A stretch of DNA of 64,000 nucleotides from Isoetes taiwanensis (Eukaryota > Streptophyta > Lycopodiopsida > Isoetales > Isoetaceae). The notes beneath the pieces were generated by a model that was given only the letters and a program-made list of their open reading frames with translations, was not told where the DNA came from and did not search any database. Every line of letters begins with the position of its first letter. Position 1 is the first letter of the stretch. The position numbers were made by a program, and so were the translations under genes. Shown here in pieces: positions 1 through 9,814 of the stretch. The stretch covers positions 3,718,483 through 3,782,482 of the forward strand of contig JAJEKV010000071.1 of the NCBI GenBank assembly GCA_021234155.1, read 5' to 3'.

Positions 1-718
1 ATGCCGGATTTCTATGACAAGTATGTAACGCCTGAACATGCTATGCGGTGGTTCAACCAAATGAAGCTGTATTTTGCAGCTACGAAGAAAGGTGAAAATG
101 CCCGACTAATGTATGCCACTCTGAAGTTGAAGGGACCGGCAGCTGCATGGTGGGACATTCACACCGAGAATGGTCAGAAGCTGCGTACTTAGAGGGAATT
201 TTGTCATTTATTCCGACAAGAGCATGCACCTCATTATGACCGGCAACATGCGCTCATACAGCTGAAGGAGCTCACTCAGACAGGGTTTCTGTGGGATTAT
301 GCGACGGAGCTGAGGGCGCTCTTTTCACGATTACCCGAGATTACTGCAGGGATGCGCGTGGATCATTTTATAAATGGTCTACGGGATGCTAGCATTCACA
401 CGCATTTGCTGCAGGCTGAACCTGCTAACTTTGAGTTGGCTGTTGAGATGGCCAGGAAACTGGTGGGTAGGGTAGAATCCAGGAAGGCTCAGAACTTTGC
501 TAATTGGAAGTCAAAGAGGGCCGGGGGAAACTCCCAGGGATCTGCTCCCTCTAAGAAGCAGAAGAATGATTCTAAGGATAAGGCCGCCGAGGGCAAGGCC
601 AAGGAAGATGACGCCAAAACGGATAAGCCTAAGGCGTTATCGTTGTGGGGTGGTCAGACACTTTGCCCGAGAATGTACAAAGTTTCGCAAGAAAATTTTG
701 GCCAGTATTGCAAAGGTA
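1..718 (+). pseudogene. Ty3/gypsy gag (capsid) remnant
   Basis: This is the capsid part of a plant gypsy-type retrotransposon. The translation has a Retrotrans_gag-like pattern, with a tract around AAWWDIHTENG, then FCHLFRQEHAP and a FINGLRDASI block, followed by a basic Lys-rich tail. An in-frame TAG at 190-192 breaks the first 63 codons from the rest; reading resumes in the same frame and stays open to about 720. The start lies at or before base 1, so the 5' end is missing. A degenerate zinc knuckle (RCG..RHFARECTKF, one Cys lost) follows in another frame near 640-690. It belongs with the protease and reverse transcriptase downstream and is clearly inactive. Confidence 0.8.
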
Positions 719-2219
719 AATGATAAGTCGGAGGTAAAGGCATTATCAGTTATCGCTCGAGAAGAGATGGTAAGCCCTACTTCACGTTCTTATGCGAATA
801 AAGTTATAAGATTGTTATGTAGAATCAATGGTAGAAACGTGGTTGTTTTGGTTGATTCTGGAAGCACTCATAACTTTATTTCTGCAGATCTAGCACATGA
901 TCTGGGGCTAGAATTGAACGAGGTGGCTCGTACGTGATCGAGTCTGAGGCCTGGCCACAAACTCAGTATCACAGTGAGCAAGCACGGGGTGTTTGCTTGG
1001 AGTTGTTGGACAAAGAATCCCAGATTGTAACATCTATGTCCATAGATCTAGACATCGCTCAGTTAAAGCGATATGATGTCATTCTAGGGATGAAATGGTT
1101 ACATCATGTTGAGCCACAAATTCTCTGGACAACACACGCCTTGGTTTTGAATTTACCGTCAAGTGAAGCAGTTAGGGTTCAAGGTTTACCACATGTAGAG
1201 CCTAGTAAGCTTATGTCAGCCACTCAGGCTAAAAAAGTTTTCAAAGTTAATACAAATATTTTTTCTTTGATGTACTTGAGAAAAGATGATTTGATTATCA
1301 AATCGTGTAACTCATTGGTGGTTAACACCGGAGTAAACTCTGAGGTAGACCAAAGACTAAAAGATCTTTTGCATACCTTTAAGGATATTTTTCCAAAAGA
1401 GTTACCCGAGGGACCACCACCCTCGCGGGGTGTCGAGCACGAAATTGAGCTTGAACCTGGCGTCAAGCCCATGGCACGTGCTCCCTACCGATTAAGTCCT
1501 CTAGAACTTGAAGAGGTTAAAAAGCAAGTGAGAGAATTATTAAGCAAAGGTTTTGTACGACCCAGTAAATCACCTTTTGCGAGCCCTGTTTTGCTTTTTA
1601 AGAAAAAGGACGGAACTATGCGGATGTGCATAGATTACCGGGCACTTAACAAGGCAACTGTAAAGGATCGATATCCTTTACCCCGGGTCGATGATATTCT
1701 GGATCATCTTGGGGGCGCCAAATGGTTCACTGATAGACCTTCGAAGTGGATATCATCAGATTAAGATTCGGGAAGGGCTGCATTCAGAACTCATCAAGGA
1801 CATTATGAGTTTCTAGTTATGTCGTTTGGGCTTACAAATGCACCCGCAACGTTTATGCGACTAATGAATCAAGTGTTCTCTGAGCATTTGAACAAGTTTG
1901 TCGAGGTCTTTTTAGATGATATTCTCGTCTACTCGCAAACTTTTGAAGAGCATTTCGTTCATTTGGAACACGTTATTCGAATTTTACGGGAACACAAACT
2001 TTATGCAAAGATTTCCAAATGTGATTTCTTTAAGCAGCAAGTGGTTTATTTGGGGCATATCCTGTCTGGTGCCGGTGTCTCCCCAGATCCCGCCAAGGTA
2101 CAAGTGGTACAGCAATGGCTCCCACCAGAAAACGTTTCGGAGTTACGAAGTTTTCTAGGGTTAGCCACGTACTACCGCAAATTTGTACCTAAATTTTCTA
2201 AAGTTGTTGGAATGCCGCT
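719..2219 (+). pseudogene. Ty3/gypsy protease and reverse transcriptase remnant
   Basis: This is the pol part of the same gypsy element. An aspartic protease active site reads VLVDSGSTHNFIS (about 848-890). After a frame change near 935 comes the linker and then the N-terminal reverse transcriptase with [21 protein letters not shown] (about 1606-1665). A second frame change at about 1733 disrupts the usual segment before the catalytic region. RT continues from 1819 with SFGLTNAPATFM and the catalytic FLDDILVYS (about 1909-1935), then YLGHILSGAGV and FLGLATYYRKFV. The match ends abruptly near 2219, so RNase H and integrase are missing. At least two frameshifts are present. Confidence 0.85.
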
Positions 2220-2520
2220 TATGAGAACCGAGGTAATCAGCCTCAGGCTAGTGGTGGAACTCCAGGAAATTGGAATAGACGAGCAGCGAGTACGCAGGGT
2301 GTTACTGGTCCATGAAATGCTCGTACTGAGGAGAGGCCTGCACGGGCCCAAGCCGTTACACTAAAAGTATCAAAAGCGGAACCAGACATGCGCGCCTATG
2401 CTATTGGTGGAGATCCTCCAGAATACCTTGCTACCGACGTTATCCATCTTCCAGGTAGCATTCAAACGCAACCTCTATCAATGGTTTATATGTTTAATGC
2501 TAGTAGCTTAAACAATTATC
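2220..2520 (+). pseudogene. Foreign gag-tail fragment fused to gypsy RT
   Basis: Immediately after the RT match ends, one frame reads a Gly/Asn/Gln-rich stretch (ENRGNQPQASGGTPGNW) and then ARAQAVTLKVSKAEPDMRAY, ending near DVIHLPGSIQTQPLSMVY. This style is typical of the nucleocapsid or linker end of plant gypsy gag, not of the RT-RNase H connection expected here. One TGA interrupts it. I read it as a recombination or nested-insertion junction between two retroelements. The identification rests on composition and word style only. Confidence 0.4.
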
Positions 2521-2610
2521 ATAGCATTGTGACAATGAAAAAAAAAATAATATGAGCTAAAGCAAATGTATAAGGCTAAGTTGAATGATTTATAGTTTGA
2601 AATTGAAAAC

Positions 2611-2622
2611 TGGTATCAGAGC
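2611..2622 (+). other. Retrotransposon primer binding site (tRNA-iMet)
   Basis: TGGTATCAGAGC is the classical primer binding site of plant Ty1/copia elements, complementary to the 3' end of initiator methionine tRNA. It lies 8 bases before the ATG of the copia gag ORF, where a PBS should be. The bases just before it would be the 3' end of the 5' LTR; I could not define the LTR start. Confidence 0.75.
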
Positions 2623-2630
2623 AGGAAATA

Positions 2631-3325
2631 ATGGCAAGCAGATTAGGAGCTTCATTGTTAAATGCAATTGAAGTTTATAAAGGAGGTTCTGGTTTTCAAG
2701 TATGGCAAGAAAAGGTTGAAGAAGTCTTGAAGGTTGAAGGATTATGGGATTTTGTTGAGGAACAAGTCCAAACTGTGGAAGTATCTAACAGAGGGAGAAC
2801 TTATGCAACTGCTGCTGCATCAAGTTCAAACACTAGTCCAACAACTAGAGAAGGAAGTGTGAATGGAGGAGTTGGGGATCTAGCTCCTTAGAGGTAAGGA
2901 GTCCAGATTTGGATGCTGAAAGAAAAGCCAAAGAGCTGGAGGCAAAAGCAGTAATTAAGAGCAAGATAAGCTCTAGTATCTTGCTAAAAATGAGAGGCAT
3001 GTCTCCTAAAGAGATGTGGACCTACATGTTGCAGACTTATCAAGCCAAGACCTCTTCTCAGCTGGATGTCTTGGACAAGGAGCTCAGAGATTTGAGGTTT
3101 AGTGATAAGGATGATGTGAAAGATGTTTTTGAAAAGATTGACAACATTATTGCAGATATGGAAGCATCTGGAGTTCCCATATCAAAGGAGTTTCAAATAA
3201 ATTCCATTGCAAAGGTATTTTCCAAGCATAAACAGCTTGCTAACCTTAGTTACAAATATAGCTAAGAGCAGAGAGGAGGCTGAGAAAATGATAAAAACAG
3301 AAGTAGAACAGCATGAAGTACTTAA
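2631..3325 (+). pseudogene. Ty1/copia gag, 5' part (split by insertion)
   Basis: The gag begins at ATG 2631 just after the PBS and reads MASRLGASLLNAIEVYKG with VWQEKVEEVLKVEGLWDFVE, typical of the UBN2/copia gag family. A stop at 2889-2891 and a frameshift near 3205-3215 (around IAKVF, then INSLLTLVTNIAKSREEAEKM) interrupt it. The frame then runs into the TTAA at 3322-3325, where a 2.65-kb element is inserted. The reading frame resumes at 5979 with DDEEQSEILF. The copy was therefore frame-compatible across the target site when the insertion occurred. Confidence 0.8.
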
Positions 3326-5974
3326 CACTAGAGTTGTCCCGGGGACCATTTCTGGTCCATGGACCAGAAATGGTCCACCATACCCCCTGCCACTTAAACC
3401 GATATATCTCACAAGATAAATTTTAATTTTAAAATATACCACCACTATTTGAGTCTTCACTTGATTCTTAACGACCTGTGAGAATTTCATGACCATTGGA
3501 TACACCTTTATATTGGTATGATTGTTCAAACTTTGAAGAATTTGGCAGTTTTTACAGCACTCTAGAACTGCATTCTTCAATTTTCTAGCATAAAAGTGTC
3601 TAAACCTTGCTAAATATGAAATTAATTGATGTATTATGATAAAACATATCAATTTGCATGTTTCTATGTTTTGCCACTATCATTTGATTTTAATTGAAGT
3701 CGCCAAACCCTATTTTGCTTAAAAATGCTGCATGAGGTTCAAGAATTATTTCTCTCTTATTATTACAAGTTTTGACTTAATTTTTGTGACAATGAGTTCT
3801 TAACTAGGTAACCTATAGTCCAAAGAATTTTTTTTATGTTTATATGTTTTATTAGTATCGTTATTAACTAAAGAAATTATTGTACAGAATTCAAAATAAA
3901 AATATGGGTTAAAGTGCTTCAATAAATCCCATCCATAAGTCTCATAAGGATAGTAAATGATGCATTCTAATCAACTCTATGTAGGAATTTACTTTATCAA
4001 CATAAATATAGTGTAACTAGGGTATAACCATGCATTATCTAGATCTAAACGAGCTCTAATATAATAGGATGAACACAAAGAAAGGTTCCAAAGTGCATTG
4101 ATCATACCTTTATAGGTCTAAAACTCAATAATAATGTAGGTAGTGATAGTTATTAAAGAATAGAGGACAATATCACGAAGTTTAGCCATGACTATAAATA
4201 AATAGATCAAAAGACTTTCCGTACCTGTTTTTCTAGTTCATCTCAAAAATTAACTTATTTCACTATAATTCTTCCATAAGCCTTTGAAGTGGCGCAATGT
4301 ATGATAAAAAGGGATATTGAGATCCTTGTTGTGGTCTTATTAGGAAAAAAAATGAAGAAACCTACTTACTTTCCAATATTATAAAGTTAGACAATGTGTG
4401 GCTGCTCCAAAATGTTGTAGTCTAAGTAGGACCATAGTACATGTAGATCAACTTTTATGATAGGCTATAAATTTTGTAAATTTGAACCTTTTGGCAATAT
4501 ATATCTCAAATTTCATGTTAGGATAATATATTATATACAAGATTTGAATATAAATAAGCATGGACTATGTATAGGTCCAGGATTAAACCAACTGGATTGA
4601 GAAAATTTCTCTATTTATTTGCATTGGCTCTATTCATTTTGTTCCCTACAATGATATTATGATTTCTTGTCGTCTATAAGATAATCTTTGAAAGGTGTAA
4701 GTGGACTTTCTCATACATTCAAAGTAGCCCTTAACTACTTAATTTTTGTGCTCCGATATCACCTTTTAGATAGACAATCCTCCCTAATCAACTAATGTTA
4801 TCATGTATAATGTGATATAAACTATATTCTAAAGAATTGATTAAGATGATGATGTTCTTAACTTTTAAATGAGAGGTCATGTGGACCAATAATTGGCATC
4901 GGCATAGCAGTCTATCTTGATCTTCTTTAGGCATATCTTTTCATATTTTTCCTTGGTTCATCTTGCATTGCTATCTTAACTTTGGAAAGCTTTGAAATAT
5001 GGTGTTTGAAGTTCATTTTCAAGGCACAAATCTAGAGATCAAATATGGAAAATATTTGATGATAACTTGGAACTAATACTAAAAGTTTTAGCCCAAACCT
5101 AGCAATAGATATTTTTTATTGATAGAGGATCTCATGAAATACTAATATCCTAAAATTCGGCTTGAGATCCAATAAGGTAAAGAAGTTATTGATTTAAAAT
5201 GAACACATGTGGACCGATAATGGTCTTATGTACAGAAACCTTTATTGATTTATCATGATCGTGCCTTTTGCTCTTTTTCTTTACTTGTTTTTTCATTGGT
5301 TTCATATCCATACAAGCATTTATATATTATTTTTTCAATGACATACTATTTCAATAAATTTCTTTCAAATATAACAAAATAGACATCAATTAAAAGTTAC
5401 TTAAAAGTGTTATTATAAGTTAAATTTTGAAGCTTCAAATTACTATTTAACAAATATTTTTTATGCATGGAACAATTAGTCAAGTACTTATATACCAAAT
5501 TTGAAGTAAAAAATCATTTTCATGCAAAAGTTATAGAATTTTAAAAAAGAAAACCTTACGGGAACCATTATTGGTCCACGTAGGAAAATGACTTGTTTTG
5601 ACCCTGTCATGTTTGGTGGCTATATCTTCCTTTCTAGACTTCGGATTGGAACAAGGTTTTTTGTGTATTAATCCTTATCTCGTATAGAAAAATACCATTA
5701 TAATGAAAAAAATCAAAAAAATCCTTTTATTGAGACAGTTTTACATTATGTAAACATGAAGCAAACTGGACTTGACCCCCCTTGATTCACCTAAACATAA
5801 CTTTCAATTTTGGGGGTATATGCATTTTTAACTATTTTTCCTGTGCAACATGACTGCCATATATTAACATGTAGAAAGGGTTTAACTGAATTTTATGTCA
5901 TTGATTTTATATGAATTTTAAAGCGAACTGTACAAATGAACCATTTATGGTCCATCAAGGGACAACTCTAGTTG
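3326..5974. mobile_element. TTAA-flanked 2.65-kb non-autonomous DNA transposon
   Basis: A 2,649-bp AT-rich, non-coding segment sits inside the copia gag. It is bounded by TTAA at 3322-3325 and 5975-5978. Its ends are inverted: CACTAGAGTTGTCCC on the left and GGGACAACTCTAGTTG on the right, which match over 14 bp from ACTAGAG. Removing the segment plus one TTAA rejoins the gag frame exactly. A TTAA duplication, with frame restored by precise removal, is the hallmark of piggyBac-type transposition, and some piggyBac ends also begin CACT. Interior near-palindromes of the type GGACCATWWATGGTCC recur. No transposase ORF is visible, so it must be mobilised in trans. A CACTA assignment is less likely because the duplication is 4 bp and palindromic. 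Confidence 0.75.
3343..3376. repeat. 34-bp perfect palindrome in transposon end
   Basis: The segment is identical to its own reverse complement over 34 bp. It is built from two inverted copies of GGACCATTTCTGGTCC around a central CATG. It lies 17 bp inside the left end of the TTAA-flanked element. Single-copy relatives occur at about 4883, 5211, 5561 and 5938. Confidence 0.9.
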
Positions 5975-5978
5975 TTAA

Positions 5979-6512
5979 TGATGATGAAGAACAAAGTGAA
6001 ATTTTATTTGCCTCAAGTGGTAAAGACAAAATTGGTTCATGCTTTAATTGTGATGCCTATGGGCATCTTAAAGCTAATTGTCCAAAGTTAAACAAGAGGA
6101 ACAAATGTTTCAATTGCCAAGGTTTTGGCCATATGGCAAACAATTGCCCCAGTCCCAGGGACAATAAAGGTAGTTTCAAAACTAATGCTGGCAGGGGGGG
6201 AAATTTTAATGGCAAAGGAGGAACTTGAGATGGCAGAAACTATAACACAAAAGGTAGAGGGAAATCTGCAACAGTAAATTTGGATGCTGAGAAAACAGAG
6301 GAAGAAGAGGAAATCCAAGATGAAGATGCTGAGGTAAAATATCCTAAAGCATTATCTGTTAGTTATGATTCAAAACTAAGGAATGATGATCTTTATGTGT
6401 TAGACAGTGGAGCTGAGAGAAGCGTGATCAAGTCACTCACTAAGTTAAGAGGAAAAATCTACAAGACTTTGCAAGCCTTGAACATGATCCTTTCAAGCCT
6501 TGGTAAATCCTA
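5979..6512 (+). pseudogene. Ty1/copia gag 3' part: two zinc knuckles and protease start
   Basis: This is the continuation of the copia gag after the TTAA insertion. Two CCHC zinc knuckles are visible, CFNCDAYGHLKANCP and CFNCQGFGHMANNCP, each spaced C-x2-C-x4-H-x4-C, so both are intact. A TGA at 6226-6228 interrupts a Gly/Asn-rich linker, after which the same frame continues to an acidic segment and the protease motif YVLDSGAERSVIK (about 6394-6432). The coding match ends near 6500; integrase and RT are absent here. Confidence 0.8.
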
Positions 6513-7840
6513 GGACCGTGCCTTAGAATATTCATGGCGGAACCATGCTTTAATCCATAATGGTGTCACTAGCAAAGACTATCGAATATGGGATTCTCTT
6601 GCTTTAGATTTATATTCTTGCTTGTTGGTTAACTATTGTTTGCAATGCTTATTTCGTGCTCTAAAATGGTATTGCCAGTGCTTATTGTTGTGTTGCGACA
6701 TGTGCGTATCTTGCATGGGTACTGTATAGTATTTAAGAATATGGGTTGCATCCATCTTGTGGGGATTTATCTTATGCAAAGGTTCTTAATTGTATGATAT
6801 GGTCTTCTTAATTGTATGACGTGACATCCTGCATTATTTGACAGCCCATCTTCGGAGGGGTGGGGCGGCCATGTGACTCCTTATCCGTGGCAAGAGGGGG
6901 AGGGCTAGACAGATGAGGCCAAGGGGAGAGCCCCCTTGTAATAAGGTCTGTACGTACAGTGAAATGGAATGTATCTCCTTGGGGTCGCGACCCAAGGGGA
7001 AAGTTGGACTGGATCAGAGATCCTAAGCATGTAGTTCTGCATTTAACCTAAGATTGTTTGAGCTTGATCGTCTAACCTCTTGCAGGATAAAAGGAGCGAG
7101 GTAAGCCTCTATTATCATGCATTGGACATAACTAGATATTTCATGATTAGTATGCTTGTTGTTCCCCTACCCTAGTGTTCCCCACTTAGTCCACGTGGAC
7201 TAACCCCTTCTTGCTTGCTGTATGTTTGCTAAAGATGGCACATCCGGATGAGCCAAGCACCACGTTACACTTAGATTCTTTCGTAACGTGGTGGTTTCGA
7301 CAGACTTGGGATGAGTTAGAGTTGGTGTCGAAGCACTGGATCTATGAGCTGTTGACTGATCTCTTCAGACAGATTTATTATGAGCAGAGGCAACTGAAGG
7401 TTGACCTCTTGGACGGAGAGTCTGGAGATGAGCCTTCAGAAGAGTCTGGGTTTACTGGGCCCTCTTCACTCACCTCGGATGGAGGATCTGAGTGAACCTG
7501 CTATGTTTTATTGTACAGTCTGTTGTTATCTTTTGGACATGCTGTTAGCATATCTTTTGTATCATCTATGAGACTATGTGTTAGGTGATATCATATGGCG
7601 TGATGGGATCTTTTTAATGTGTGTGCCTAAGTTACTGTATTTTGGGATTACATGAATATGATATGGAGATTTGGCAGATCTTGTATGATTCGTATTGTTA
7701 CTATAGTTAGGCTACCTTGTTTTAAGTATAGTTATGTTGTAACGCGGCCGACAGCCCATGCCAAGAGGTTTGGGTCCGTCTCACACTGCTACCAAGGTAT
7801 GGCATTCTTTGTTGCAATAATAATAAGATAGTTATGTCAG
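6513..7840 (+). other. LTR-like sequence with an 86-residue ORF
   Basis: This is a non-coding stretch of the style seen in plant gypsy LTRs or leaders, with GC-rich blocks (about 6840-6980 and 7740-7795) in AT-rich DNA. It holds one ORF from ATG 7235 to 7495 starting MAHPDEPSTTLHLDSFV and ending in an acidic Ser/Gly-rich tail. I do not recognise the ORF. No clear paired LTR could be identified, so the retroelement reading is inference. Confidence 0.35.
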
Positions 7841-8144
7841 GATATTGGCTTGTGGAATCGTTCAACTTTATATTCGTTGTAGAACTTCTATGCCCTGGAA
7901 TTCTATGGAAATTACAGAAAAAACATTATTGGTTTTTTTTTTTAGATAAAGTCAGAGCTGAATTTGTAGTTAATTCAGATACGAATGACCCAAAAAATGC
8001 TTTGCTATTCCCTTGTGTTTAGATAGGTACTTCATTGGTATCAAGTTAATTCATTCCTTCTGAAACAGAGAGCCTGATGATGCACTAATCAAATTCATCC
8101 CGTAGAGGATATGCCAAGAAAGTGGATACCTTATACCTTCAATC

Positions 8145-8973
8145 ATGGAGAAGAAAAATTCCAAGAACCAGTCTTTTTTGAAGCTGCTGCTAGTAATGCT
8201 TTTTGTGGTGTGCACAGTTGTGACCATTTTGACTGCACCAACATCATCTCTTGCAGATTATGGATTGGAGCCATGCCTGAGAAGTTGAAAGTCAGGTCAT
8301 ATCCTTTGTCATGTCAGTAAGCTAGAGAATGATTCTTAAATTGTGGACTAATAAGCACAGTGTATATCGATTTGTTTTTTGAATGGAAACGAATGATGAA
8401 TGCATTGTGGCAAAATACTACAATGGTTGGAAAGTTTGGAAGCAATCAGGTCACTGCTAGAGAAAAAGAACATGCAACTTCGGCTTGGTTTCTTGGCCTA
8501 GCACCAGACTTTAGAGAATGGGAGAATTTTAGTAATGGGAGGCCTACAATTTTCAAGTTTGATCGTGTCCATTATAGTTTCACATGGTCTGACTTCCTTT
8601 AGAAGGGATTGATGAAGAGAAACCAAGCTGCCCTTTGCTTCCCCTGCCATCCATAACAGAAGATGCTAAGCTTGACCTGGTAATTGCAGCAATGCCGTCC
8701 ACTGGATCTAACTGGGAGAGGACATCTTCAAATACTCCTATCTGCTGCAAAAGTTGTTGGGCAAACTGGAGATCAAAATATGTATGTGGCCTTATGCGGT
8801 TGTTGCAAACCTTTTCTGAACCTCTTCACATGTCATGAGCTTATTGATCATCATGAAAATATCTCGCTTTACAAAGTCGCCCTGAGGAAGACGCAGAAAA
8901 GCATGGTTGTACCTGTTGGGGCTTGCGAACTTTCTGTACCACTGAAGCTAGAAGGTATTAAAATTAATTACCA
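8145..8973 (+). pseudogene. GUX/PGSIP-like GT8 glucuronyltransferase N-terminal remnant
   Basis: Three pieces in order resemble the N-terminal half of plant GUX (PGSIP) proteins, Golgi type II membrane enzymes that add glucuronic acid to xylan. ATG 8145 starts MEKKNSKNQSFLKLLLVMLF, a basic tail plus membrane anchor, and ends at a stop near 8287. An exon-like block at about 8361-8600 ends in FDRVHYSFTWSDFL and then, past a TAG, GIDEEKPSCPLLPLPSI, matching the family's conserved WIDEE...PSCP region. After frameshifts, 8779-8973 reads CCKPFLNLFTCHELIDHHEN with SLYKVALRKTQ and VPVGACELSVPLK, matching the segment before the GT8 domain. It ends at a GTAAAA donor; the catalytic GT8 domain is not seen. 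Stops and frameshifts make it a pseudogene. Confidence 0.6.
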
Positions 8974-9039
8974 GGTAAAACATTGTCACGTCACTATCAG
9001 ATTCTCAAAACAGATAGTTAAGATATGGTCTGAATAAAA

Positions 9040-9814
9040 GGTTGTAACTCATTGAAGATAAATCAGCCTTCTAACTGCACTACGGGGAGTTGTTTTAAAA
9101 AGACTGCAGGATGACATCCTCAACTGATTTACATCAATGCAGGTCCATAGGCTAATGAATGAACGCAGAAAAAGAAGCATATGTATTTATTCTTCATTTT
9201 ACTAAATCTTATCTCTGTGGGGCAATTCACTATTTATACAATTCAGTGCTATTCATTACTAACAGTAATTAACTCAGTGAATTACATCAAGATCACAACA
9301 TTCCCTCAAAATACTCAATAAACAGAATTTTGAAAAGATCACAATTGCATTGATTCCTATCAGAAGTTTACAAAAGGTTGTAAAAGTTTTACCAAAAGCA
9401 ACAAAAAACAGACAAATCTAGAAGTTCACAAAAGCTTGTATTTCTCCCAAATCATTCTTCATCGTATGTTTCATCAACTCACTGAAATTCTGTACTGAAA
9501 TGCTTGGCATCACAATGTTACGGTTCTGGAAGTTGCCACCTGAAATTCCAATCTGTAACTACATACCTAAAGCATGCCTAACAATCGGAGAAATTTTTGC
9601 AAGCACGTCTAGATCATGATTTAGTTGTGCTGCTAAGTCCCTCTTCATCTCAATCTGCCTCATTTTCAGCTACTGTCAAAACAGAAGACGACTCCACAAC
9701 TGGACCAGAATCGACAACAACAGATACTGAACTAACATTTTGAGCAGACTGATCAACAAGATTGATCGCCTTACCACCATAAACCTGACACTCATCAATT
9801 TTCTTGAGCTTGTC
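9040..9814. other. AT-rich spacer, no gene seen
   Basis: No convincing coding signal was found between the GUX-like remnant and the end of the minus-strand recombinase-like gene. The part from about 9400 to 9814 may be the 3' untranslated side of that gene. Confidence 0.5.

Noticed and set aside
3326-5974. CACTA (En/Spm) transposon
   Set aside because: The left end begins CACTA, but the flank is a 4-bp TTAA on both sides rather than a 3-bp duplication, and the right end is TAGTTG.
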